A DNA stretch of 64,000 nucleotides from contig JBBDYN010000026.1 in assembly GCA_040901465.1 (NCBI GenBank), positions 62,001 through 126,000 of the forward strand. Reading direction: 5' to 3'. Below the pieces are notes generated by a model that saw only the letters and a list, made by a program, of their open reading frames with translations, did no database searches and was not told where the DNA came from. Shown one piece after another: positions 35,417 through 43,367 of this stretch (its first letter is position 1; every line of letters begins with the position of its first letter). Both the position numbers and the translations under genes were made by a program. The DNA comes from JAUSIF01 sp040901465 (GTDB lineage Bacteria; Pseudomonadota; Alphaproteobacteria; Rhizobiales; Xanthobacteraceae).

Positions 35417-36090
35417 TGAGGTCCGCTATGGCCGCTCCCATGATGATCGATGTCGTGTCCGACGTGGTCTGCCCCTGGTGTTACGTGGGGAAGCGCAGAC
35501 TGGATCGCGCGCTGGCGTTGCGGCCTGACGTGCGGGCCGGATTGCGCTGGCTGCCATTCTTTCTCGATGCGGGCGTTCCGCGCGAGGGCATGCGGCGCAT
35601 CGACTACATTTCCAAGAAGTTCGGCACCAGCGAAAAAGTGACGCCGATGCATCAGCGGCTGATTGGGATCGGCGCGGAGCTTGGCATCGATTTTCACTTC
35701 GAAAAAATCGAGCAACAGCCGAATACACTCGACGCGCACCGCATGATCGGCTGGGCGCACGAGGCGGGACAAGCGGAGCCCGTGGTCGAGCGATTGTTTG
35801 CGATGTTCTTCACCGAAGGCGCCGATCTCAGCGACCGCGACGTGTTGGTGGAAGCCGGCCGCTCCGGCGGGCTCGGAGCGGTAGAATTGCGGCGCGATCT
35901 TGCGAGCGACCGCGACGCGCTGTTTGTCGGGCGACAGGCGACCGCTGCCTCGACCGCGGGCATCAGCGGCGTGCCGTTCTTCGTGTTCGGAAAAAAGGTC
36001 GCGGTCGCCGGCGCGCAGGAAGTCGAAATCCTGAGCGCCGCCATGGACCAGGCGCTCACGCAGAGCGGGGAGCCGTCGCACGCGGCGTGA
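35413..36090 (+). CDS. FrnE-type DsbA oxidoreductase
   Basis: A 225-residue thioredoxin-fold protein of the cytosolic DsbA/FrnE group. The CPWC redox motif lies at 20-23 in VVSDVVCPWCYVGK, the helical insert spans about 60-165, and a cis-Pro loop GVPFFVF is at about 190. There is no signal peptide. FrnE-like proteins reshuffle disulfides or isomerise polyketides. ATG 35413 overlaps the stop of the ANL-like gene; ATG 35428 is an alternative start. Confidence 0.85.
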   Translation: MMRSAMAAPMMIDVVSDVVCPWCYVGKRRLDRALALRPDVRAGLRWLPFFLDAGVPREGMRRIDYISKKFGTSEKVTPMHQRLIGIGAELGIDFHFEKIEQQPNTLDAHRMIGWAHEAGQAEPVVERLFAMFFTEGADLSDRDVLVEAGRSGGLGAVELRRDLASDRDALFVGRQATAASTAGISGVPFFVFGKKVAVAGAQEVEILSAAMDQALTQSGEPSHAA

Positions 36091-36094
36091 CGTC

Positions 36095-36541
36095 CTATCG
36101 GCTTGCGGAAGTCTTGCCGAAAGGCCAATCGATCACAGCCGCGGCATAGAGCGACCACCAAACTACAAGCGGCTGGAACGGGAGCCGAACCCAGTAGTAC
36201 CAGTTCGCGCTCGGCAATCCCTCGACCGACAGCCCCTCGATCGCGTTCTTGATGTTCGCGGGAAAGACCGCGACGAAATAGATCGCGAGCATCACGCCCG
36301 CGAGCCTGCGCAGGCGTGGGATCAGCAGCCCAAAGGCGCCTGCGATCTCGCAAAGGCCGGTAAGGGCTACGATCTCGTTCGGATACGGAACGAAGTCCGG
36401 CAGCATTGGCAGGTAGCGCACGGGCAGGAGCAGATGATCGACGCCGGTAAAGACGAGCGCGATCGCGAGTCCCCACCGCATGCAGGCGCGCCAATCGTCG
36501 AGACCCGGCACCCCGAGCCGCGCGGCGAGCGCCGCGAGCAA
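36095..36541 (-). CDS. DoxX-family membrane protein
   Basis: A protein of about 148 residues with four hydrophobic helices and the DoxX pattern (FTGVDHLL, then YPNEIVALTGLCEIAGAFGLLIPRLRRLAGV, and FPANIKNAIEG). The first usable near-cognate start is TTG 36541. The open frame extends a further ten codons up to the mfd stop as a clearly hydrophobic LLFFALIGALTL stretch, so the true start may be a CTG directly after that stop. The function is unknown; related proteins take part in thiosulfate:quinone reduction or redox stress. Confidence 0.75.
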   Translation of the reverse strand: MLAALAARLGVPGLDDWRACMRWGLAIALVFTGVDHLLLPVRYLPMLPDFVPYPNEIVALTGLCEIAGAFGLLIPRLRRLAGVMLAIYFVAVFPANIKNAIEGLSVEGLPSANWYYWVRLPFQPLVVWWSLYAAAVIDWPFGKTSASR

Positions 36542-36574
36542 TGTGAGTGCGCCGATCAGGGCGAAGAAGAGCAG

Positions 36575-39500
36575 TTACGCCGCCTTGCGTTCGGCAAGAC
36601 CGACGAGCGTATCGAGCACGGATTTGGCACCGCGCAGGCGCTCCTGAATCCGTTGCCAGTCGCGAAAGACGACGAGCTTCTGATCGGGGCGCACGCGTGC
36701 AACGGAGCGCCCGTCCGTGATCCAGGCGATTAGCGCGTCGGGATTAGGGAACGTGCCGTCGCGGAAGGAGATAACGGCGCCCTTCGGCCCCGCCTCGATG
36801 CGCTCGACGTTCGCGCGGCGGCAGAGAGCCTTGATCGCGACTACTTCGAGAAGCGTCTGCACTTCGAGCGGCAACGAGCCGAAGCGGTCGACGAGTTCAG
36901 CCGCCGCGGCGTCGATCTCGGCTGGGCTCTCCAGATCGGCGAGCCGGCGGTAGAGGCCGAGCCGCACGGATAGATCGGGGACATATTCCTCCGGAATCAT
37001 CACCGGCGTGCCGACCGCGATTTGCGGCGACCACTTGTCGGCGGCGGGCGCCTGGATGCCGGCCTGCAAGTGCGCGACGGCTTCCGCGAGCATCTCCTGA
37101 TAGAGTTCGTAGCCGACCTCGCGGATGTGCCCGGACTGCTCGTCGCCCAGGAGATTGCCGGCGCCGCGGATGTCGAGATCGTGCGATGCGAGCTCGAAGC
37201 CCGCGCCGAGATTGTCCAGCGACTGCAAGACCTTGAGGCGGCGCTCGGCCTGCGGCGTCAACGGCTTGTCGGCGGGTAACGTGAAGATCGCGTAAGCGCG
37301 CGTCTTCGAGCGGCCGACGCGGCCACGCAATTGATAGAGCTGGGCGAGGCCGAAGCGGTCGGCGCGATGCACGATCAGCGTATTCGCGGTTGGAATATCG
37401 AGACCGGATTCCACGATCGAAGTGGAGAGCAGCACGTCGAAACCACCTTCGTAGAACGCAGCCATGATGTCCTCGAGCTGCTTTGCGGCCATCTGCCCGT
37501 GGGCGACAGCGACGCGCACCTCGGGCACATGCGTCGCGAGAAATTCGCGGGCGCCGGCAATATCTTCGATGCGCGGACAGACGAAGAAGGCTTGGCCGCC
37601 GCGATAGCGTTCGCGCAGCAGCGCCTCGCGGACGATGAGCGTGTCGAACGGCGTGACGAAGGTGCGCACCGCGAGGCGATCGACGGGCGGCGTCGCGATG
37701 ATGGAAAGCTCGCGCACGCCGGTGAGCGCGAGTTGCAGTGTGCGCGGGATCGGCGTCGCCGTGAGCGTCAGCACGTGCACCTCGGTGCGGAGATCCTTTA
37801 GGCGCTCCTTGTGGGCGACGCCGAAATGCTGCTCCTCGTCCACGACCACGAGGCCGAGGTCGTTGAAGGTCACGGACTTTCCGAGCAGCGCGTGAGTGCC
37901 GATTACGATGTCGATCGTGCCGTCGCGAATTCCCTGCTTCACGCGATTGAGCTCGGTCGAGGACACGAGGCGCGAGGCCTGGCCGAGCCGCACGGGGATG
38001 CCGCGGAATCGCTCTGAGAAAGTCTTGAAATGCTGGCGCGCGAGCAGAGTCGTCGGCGTCACCACGGCGACCTGCTTGCCGTTGAGCGCGGTGGCGAAGG
38101 CCGCGCGCAACGCCACCTCGGTCTTGCCGAAGCCGACGTCGCCGCAAACGAGCCGATCCATGGGCCGGCCCGCGGCGAGATCGTCGAGAACCGCGTCGAT
38201 CGCGTGCTTCTGGTCCTCGGTTTCCTCGTAGGGGAAACGCGCGCAGAATTCTTCGTAAAGGCCCTGCGGCGGCAGGAGCTTCGGCGCGTCGTGCAGCTTG
38301 CGCGCTGCGGCGACGCGCAGGAGCGCGTCGGCCATTTCCAGGACGCGCTTCTTCATGCGCGCCTTGCGGCTCTGCCAGCCGACCCCGCCGAGCCGGTCGA
38401 GTTCGGCGCCGGCCTCCTCGGAGCCGTAGCGCGAGAGCAGTTCCAGGTTCTCGACGGGCAAGAACAGGCGCGAGCCCTCGGCGTAGTGGATTTGCAGGCA
38501 GTCGTGCGGCGCCCCGAGCACCTCGATCGACTTCAGGCCGACAAAGCGGCCGATGCCGTGGTCGACGTGCACGACCAGATCTCCGGCGGAAAGGCTCGTG
38601 ACCTCGGCGATGAAATCCTGGGCGCGGCGATGCCGGCGGTGCGGCCGCACCAGCCGATCGCCGAGAATGTCCTGTTCGGAGATGACCGCCGCGATGTCGC
38701 TCTCAAACCCGGCTTCGAGGCCGAGTAGCGCCAGGCCGGCGGCTTCCTTGGGCAGCGATGCTGCCTCGGCCCAGGTGGCGACTGGGCGCAACTCGGCGAG
38801 GCTGTGGTCGGAAAGGACGTGACCCAGGCGCTCGCGCGAACCCTCGCTCCAGGCAGCGAACACGACCCGCTTGCCCAGCGCTTGTAGGTCGTGCGCGTGG
38901 GTAACCACCGCGTCGAACAAGTTCTTACTCTCGTCGGCGCGCTCCGACGCAAAATTGCGGCCGGCCTTGCCGCCGGCTTCGATCACGTTCTTGTCGTCGG
39001 GCACGCCGAAGGGCGAAAGCCGCGCAAGCGCCGCTGCATCGAGCCGCTTCTTCCATTCGGATTCGGCGAGATAGAGCTTTGACGGCAACAGCGGCCGGTA
39101 GATCGGATGCTGGTTCGCGTCGAGCGCTTCCTTGCGCGCGCTGTAATAGTCGTTGATCTGGGCGAAACGCTCGCGCGCCGCCTCTTCCACGAGCGGTTCA
39201 AGCACGACCGGCGTATCGGGCAGATAGTCGAACACGGTGTCGAGCCGCTCGACGAAGAGCGGCAGCCAATGCTCGAGACCGGGATGGCGGCGGCCCTCGC
39301 TCACCACTTCGAACAGCGGATCGCCCTTGGTGGCGCCGCCGAACTCGGCGGCATAGGCGAGCCGGAAGCGGCGGCGCGTATCCTCATCGAGCTGCACTTC
39401 GCTCGTGGGGACGAGATCGAGTGCCTTCAATTGCGCGGTCGTGCGCTGGGTCTCGGGATCGAAGCTTCGGATCGTCTCCAGTTCTTCGCCAAAGAAATCG

Positions 39501-40075
39501 AGCCGGACCGGTGCGTCGGAGCCGGGGGCATGGAGATCGACGATGCCGCCGCGCACCGCGTACTCGCCGACGTCGCGTACGGTCGAAGAGCGCGAAAAGC
39601 CGTTCGTCTCCAACCAGCTCACAATCTCCTTCATGGGGCGTACCTGGCCGGGCGCGAGCGTGAGCGATTGCTTGGCGATCTGCTCGCGCGCGGGCACGCG
39701 CTGAAGCGCGGCGTTGATCGTGGAGAGCACGAGCGTGCCGGGTGCGGGCTGTCTGGTTGCGAGGCGCGCGAGCGTTGCCACGCGCCGCGCCGAGACCGCA
39801 GCGTTCGGCGAAACTCGGTCATAGGGCAGACAGTCCCAGGCGGGAAACGCGAGCGCTTCGATTTCGGGCGCGAAAAAGTCGAGCGCGCGTTCGAGTGCCG
39901 CGAGCCGCTCGGCGTCGCGGCAGATGACGAGGAGGCTCGCCTGTTGCGACTTGGAGCGCGCGGCGACCGAACGCGCGAGATCGGCGACCACCACGCCCGC
40001 GAAGCCGTCGGGGACGCCGGCGATCGTGAGCGCCCTTCCGGGCTTGAGGAGTGCTGCCGGAGCGGGCGTATTCAT
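36575..40075 (-). CDS. mfd: Transcription-repair coupling factor Mfd
   Basis: A 1166-residue ATP-dependent translocase that removes RNA polymerase stalled at lesions and recruits UvrA. The UvrB-like N-terminal part contains YDRVSPNAAVSARRV. The RNAP-interacting CarD-like domain includes GDLVVHVDHGIGRFVGL. The RecG-like helicase core has Walker A CGDVGFGKTEVALRA, Walker B VVDEEQHFGV and TATPIPRTLQLAL, followed by a TRCF C-terminal domain. It is full length with no visible damage. Its ATG overlaps the sdhE stop (TAATG). Confidence 0.97.
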   Translation of the reverse strand: MNTPAPAALLKPGRALTIAGVPDGFAGVVVADLARSVAARSKSQQASLLVICRDAERLAALERALDFFAPEIEALAFPAWDCLPYDRVSPNAAVSARRVATLARLATRQPAPGTLVLSTINAALQRVPAREQIAKQSLTLAPGQVRPMKEIVSWLETNGFSRSSTVRDVGEYAVRGGIVDLHAPGSDAPVRLDFFGEELETIRSFDPETQRTTAQLKALDLVPTSEVQLDEDTRRRFRLAYAAEFGGATKGDPLFEVVSEGRRHPGLEHWLPLFVERLDTVFDYLPDTPVVLEPLVEEAARERFAQINDYYSARKEALDANQHPIYRPLLPSKLYLAESEWKKRLDAAALARLSPFGVPDDKNVIEAGGKAGRNFASERADESKNLFDAVVTHAHDLQALGKRVVFAAWSEGSRERLGHVLSDHSLAELRPVATWAEAASLPKEAAGLALLGLEAGFESDIAAVISEQDILGDRLVRPHRRHRRAQDFIAEVTSLSAGDLVVHVDHGIGRFVGLKSIEVLGAPHDCLQIHYAEGSRLFLPVENLELLSRYGSEEAGAELDRLGGVGWQSRKARMKKRVLEMADALLRVAAARKLHDAPKLLPPQGLYEEFCARFPYEETEDQKHAIDAVLDDLAAGRPMDRLVCGDVGFGKTEVALRAAFATALNGKQVAVVTPTTLLARQHFKTFSERFRGIPVRLGQASRLVSSTELNRVKQGIRDGTIDIVIGTHALLGKSVTFNDLGLVVVDEEQHFGVAHKERLKDLRTEVHVLTLTATPIPRTLQLALTGVRELSIIATPPVDRLAVRTFVTPFDTLIVREALLRERYRGGQAFFVCPRIEDIAGAREFLATHVPEVRVAVAHGQMAAKQLEDIMAAFYEGGFDVLLSTSIVESGLDIPTANTLIVHRADRFGLAQLYQLRGRVGRSKTRAYAIFTLPADKPLTPQAERRLKVLQSLDNLGAGFELASHDLDIRGAGNLLGDEQSGHIREVGYELYQEMLAEAVAHLQAGIQAPAADKWSPQIAVGTPVMIPEEYVPDLSVRLGLYRRLADLESPAEIDAAAAELVDRFGSLPLEVQTLLEVVAIKALCRRANVERIEAGPKGAVISFRDGTFPNPDALIAWITDGRSVARVRPDQKLVVFRDWQRIQERLRGAKSVLDTLVGLAERKAA

Positions 40076-40368
40076 TAGGCGACGGCGCCCCTGCCCGCGC
40101 GATGAAATTCGACGAGGCGGCGGAACACGGGGGTGTCCTGGTTCGCCGGCACGGCCGCCTGCCCGACGACCCAAGCGAAGAGATCGGGGTCGGGAGCGTC
40201 CATCAGCGCTTCCAGTTGCGCGATCTCGCTGACGGTCAATCCCGCCAATTCCGCGTCGGCAAAGCGGCCGAGCACGAAATCCATCTCGCGCGTGCCGCGA
40301 TGCCACGCGCGGAAGCGCAGCTTGCGGCGGCGCAACTCCAGTTCGTCGATCGGATCCGCCTCGGCCAT
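40075..40368 (-). CDS. sdhE: FAD assembly factor SdhE
   Basis: A 97-residue protein of the SdhE/SDH5 family, which helps attach FAD covalently to succinate dehydrogenase and fumarate reductase. The RGxRE motif is present as R-G-T-R-E (about 25-29) followed by MDFVLGRF, and a helical bundle ends near residue 80 (PDLFAWVVGQ). It is coupled by one-base overlap to mfd, an arrangement frequent in alphaproteobacteria. ATG 40368 is the only start consistent with the family length. Confidence 0.9.
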   Translation of the reverse strand: MAEADPIDELELRRRKLRFRAWHRGTREMDFVLGRFADAELAGLTVSEIAQLEALMDAPDPDLFAWVVGQAAVPANQDTPVFRRLVEFHRAGRGAVA

Positions 40369-40428
40369 GGGTTCGCCAACGCCAAAAACCCGGACGGGGC
40401 CGGGCGCGGCTTCTATAGCGGGGCAATA

Positions 40429-40448
40429 CGGCGCTGTCAGCAGCGCCG
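40429..40448. other. Perfect hairpin in the sdhE-recG divergent promoter region
   Basis: Eight-base perfect stem CGGCGCTG (40429-40436) and CAGCGCCG (40441-40448) around TCAG. It lies 52 bases before recG and 60 before sdhE. It has no T-run, so it is more likely an operator or an RNA leader structure than a terminator. Confidence 0.55.
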
Positions 40449-40500
40449 GGCGGGAACTGTTGCCTCTCGTCAACCCTTCCGCCACCTTCGCGCCACTGCC

Positions 40501-42588
40501 ATGCGCCCCACGATCCTCGATCCGCTGTTCGCGCCGTTGACGAGCCTCAAGGGCATCGGCCCCAAGCTCGCCAAACCCTTCGCGCGACTGCTCGAGCACG
40601 AGCCGCCGCGGGTGATCGATATCCTGTTCCATCTACCCTATTCGGCGATCGACCGGCGCGCGCGGCCGAAGCTCAGCGGGGTGCGGGCCGATACGATTGC
40701 CACGGTGAAGGTCACGGTTGAGCGACATATCCCGGGACGCGGGCGCGCGCCACACAAGATCATCGCGTCAGATGAAACAAATACGATCGAAATCGTCTAT
40801 TTCAATCTGCCGCGCGAGCGGGCGGAGAAAATGTTTCCGCAGGGCGAGACGCGCTACATCTCCGGCCGCGTCGGGCTCTATGACGGACGGCTGCAGATGG
40901 TGCATCCGGACCGGGTCGTGGACGAGAAGGCCTTGGCGGACTTGCCGCTCGTGGAGTCCGTCCACTCGCTCACCGAGGGACTTGGCGCGGGTCTCGTTCG
41001 GCGCGCGGTCAACGGAGCGCTCGAGCGGCTCGTCGATCTCCCCGAGTGGCTCGATCCGGCATACGCGAAGTCGAGGAGTTTTTCGTCGTTCGCGGCGTCG
41101 TTGCGGCAGCTGCACGCGCCGGAGGAGCCCGCGGACGTCGTACCGGAATCGAACCTACGCGCGCGGCTCGCCTATGACGAACTGCTCGCGCATCAACTGG
41201 CGCTCGCGCTCGTGCGCAGCGAGATGCGGCGCGAGCCGGGGCGCACGAGCAAGGGCGATGAGCGATTGCGGCAGGCGATCGAGCGCGCCCTGCCATTCTT
41301 GCTCACGAACTCGCAGCGCAAGGCGATCGAGGAAATCACCGCTGACCTTGCGTCCGACACGCGCATGCTTCGTCTGCTTCAAGGCGACGTGGGCTCGGGG
41401 AAGACGGTCGTGGCGTTGCTCGCGGCGGCGGCGGTAATCGAAGCGGGCCGGCAGGCCGCGATCATGGCGCCGACCGAAATTCTCGCGCGCCAGCATCACG
41501 CGCGCATGGCCGCGCTTGCGGACGCCGCCGGCATTCGGGTCGCGATCCTTACCGGCCGTGAACGCGGGCCTGCGCGCGAGCGGATACTCGAAGAACTTGC
41601 TGCCGGCGAAATTCATTTTCTCGTCGGTACGCATGCGCTGTTCCAGGAAGGCGTCGAGTTTCGCGATCTCGCACTTGCGGTGGTCGACGAGCAGCACCGC
41701 TTCGGCGTGCATCAGCGGCTTGCGCTGGCGAAGAAGGGCGAGGCGGTCGACATGCTGGTGATGACCGCGACGCCGATCCCGCGCACGCTCGTGCTCACGT
41801 ACTTCGGCGACATGGATGTGTCCGAGTTGCGGGAGAAACCAGCAGGGCGCACGCCGGTCGATACGCGCACGGTCTCGCTCGACCGGCTGGAAGAAGTGAT
41901 CGAAGCCGTGGGCCGTGCGCTCGATCAGGGCGCACGCGCCTACTGGATCTGCCCGCTGGTCGAGGAATCTGAACTGATCGATCTCGCCGCCGCCGAGGAT
42001 CGGTTTCGATTTCTGAAGGTCCGCTTCGGCAAGAAGGTGGGTCTCGTGCACGGCCAGATGCGGCCGAGCGAGCGCGACGAGGCCATGGCCGCATTCGCCG
42101 ACGGAACGACGCCCCTCCTCGTCGCCACCACGGTGATCGAGGTGGGCGTGGACGTGCCCGAGGCGACCATCATGGTGATCGAGCAGGCTGAGCGCTTCGG
42201 CCTTGCGCAACTGCATCAGCTGCGAGGACGCGTGGGCCGCGGCAGCGGCCGTTCCACCTGCCTGCTGCTGTTCAAGGCGCCGCTTGGCGACAACGCGAAG
42301 CGCCGCCTCTCGACGCTGCGGGAAACTGACGACGGGTTCAAGATTGCTGAGGAAGACCTGGCGCTGCGCGGCGAAGGCGAAGTGCTCGGCACGCGCCAGA
42401 GCGGCCTGCCTGGCTTCAAGATCGCGCGGCCGGAGCTGCACCGCGATCTGATGGAGGCCGCGCGCAAGGACGCGGCGCTCGTCGTCGTGCGCGATCCTAC
42501 GCTCTCCGCGCAGCGCGGGCGCGCGCTGCGGCTCCTTCTGCATCTCTTCGATCGCGACGAAGCAGTGCGGCTGATCGAGGCGGGCTAG
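40501..42588 (+). CDS. recG: ATP-dependent DNA helicase RecG
   Basis: A 695-residue helicase that remodels stalled replication forks and Holliday junctions. It has an N-terminal wedge/OB domain (LTSLKGIGPKLAKPF, then DILFHLPYSAIDRR), Walker A LLQGDVGSGKTVVALLAA, the DEQHRFG motif (VVDEQHRFGVHQR), TATPIPRTL, and the C-terminal QLRGRVGRG and QSGLPGFKIA. ATG 40501 fits the usual N-terminus. It is divergent from sdhE-mfd and convergent with DUF502 (4-base overlap). Confidence 0.97.
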   Translation: MRPTILDPLFAPLTSLKGIGPKLAKPFARLLEHEPPRVIDILFHLPYSAIDRRARPKLSGVRADTIATVKVTVERHIPGRGRAPHKIIASDETNTIEIVYFNLPRERAEKMFPQGETRYISGRVGLYDGRLQMVHPDRVVDEKALADLPLVESVHSLTEGLGAGLVRRAVNGALERLVDLPEWLDPAYAKSRSFSSFAASLRQLHAPEEPADVVPESNLRARLAYDELLAHQLALALVRSEMRREPGRTSKGDERLRQAIERALPFLLTNSQRKAIEEITADLASDTRMLRLLQGDVGSGKTVVALLAAAAVIEAGRQAAIMAPTEILARQHHARMAALADAAGIRVAILTGRERGPARERILEELAAGEIHFLVGTHALFQEGVEFRDLALAVVDEQHRFGVHQRLALAKKGEAVDMLVMTATPIPRTLVLTYFGDMDVSELREKPAGRTPVDTRTVSLDRLEEVIEAVGRALDQGARAYWICPLVEESELIDLAAAEDRFRFLKVRFGKKVGLVHGQMRPSERDEAMAAFADGTTPLLVATTVIEVGVDVPEATIMVIEQAERFGLAQLHQLRGRVGRGSGRSTCLLLFKAPLGDNAKRRLSTLRETDDGFKIAEEDLALRGEGEVLGTRQSGLPGFKIARPELHRDLMEAARKDAALVVVRDPTLSAQRGRALRLLLHLFDRDEAVRLIEAG

Positions 42589-43331
42589 TCGCTTGCGGCG
42601 CGCGACCGCAGGAAGCGGGCCTTGTCGGCGGGCCGCTTTATTCGTTTGTCGTACTCGGGCGTCACGAGTCCGCCGGTTATGACAAGCTTCGCCGCCTCCT
42701 CGATGGTCATGTCGAGCTCGATCATCTCCTTCCGTTTGGCGAACAGTAGATAACCGGACGTTGGATTGGGCGTCGTCGGCACGTAGACCGTCATGATCTG
42801 GTTGTCGAACTCGTCGTTGGTCTGTAGCACGTCGCGCACCTCGCCCGTGGCCGGCATGGCGACGAAGGCGAGCGACCAAGTTTCCCGGCGCGGATATTCG
42901 ATCAGGACGACCTTGCTGAAGGTTGCCGTCTTGCTCGTGAGCATGGTTTCGAACATCTGCTTCAGCCCGCCATAGACCGTGCGTACAAGCGGCATGCGGC
43001 CGAGCAAGCGCTCGCCATAAGAAATGAGCGTGCGGCCGAGGAGGTTGGCCGTGAGAAATCCAAGCAGCGTGATGAAGACGAAGGCGAGCACGACGCCGAC
43101 GCCGGGCAAAGAGAACGGCAGATAATAATCGGGATCGTAGCTCGCCGGGATCAGCGGCTTCACCCAACCGTCGATCCAATGCACGAGCCACCAGACGATG
43201 TAGATCGTGATCGCGAGCGGAGCGGCGATCACGAGGCCGGTGAGGAAATAATTGCGGATGCGTCCCGCCAAGCCGGTGCGCGCGGGCAGCTGGACCGGCT
43301 CCGGTCCGGACGGGTTGTCGCTCGGATTCAT
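42585..43331 (-). CDS. DUF502 membrane protein
   Basis: A 248-residue protein with two N-terminal transmembrane helices (about 27-52 and 75-97, each starting after a RIRNYFLTGLVIAAPLAIT- or GVVLAFVFITLLGF-like segment). The DUF502 beta domain follows (LGRMPLVRTVYGGLKQMFETML, VVLIEYPRRETWSLAFV, TTPNPTSGYLLF). It is conserved in proteobacteria, plants and algae, with unknown function. The C-terminus is basic. Confidence 0.88.
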   Translation of the reverse strand: MNPSDNPSGPEPVQLPARTGLAGRIRNYFLTGLVIAAPLAITIYIVWWLVHWIDGWVKPLIPASYDPDYYLPFSLPGVGVVLAFVFITLLGFLTANLLGRTLISYGERLLGRMPLVRTVYGGLKQMFETMLTSKTATFSKVVLIEYPRRETWSLAFVAMPATGEVRDVLQTNDEFDNQIMTVYVPTTPNPTSGYLLFAKRKEMIELDMTIEEAAKLVITGGLVTPEYDKRIKRPADKARFLRSRAASD

Positions 43332-43367
43332 GGCAGGTGCGTCCCTCGGCCGCGCCGCGCCAACGTT

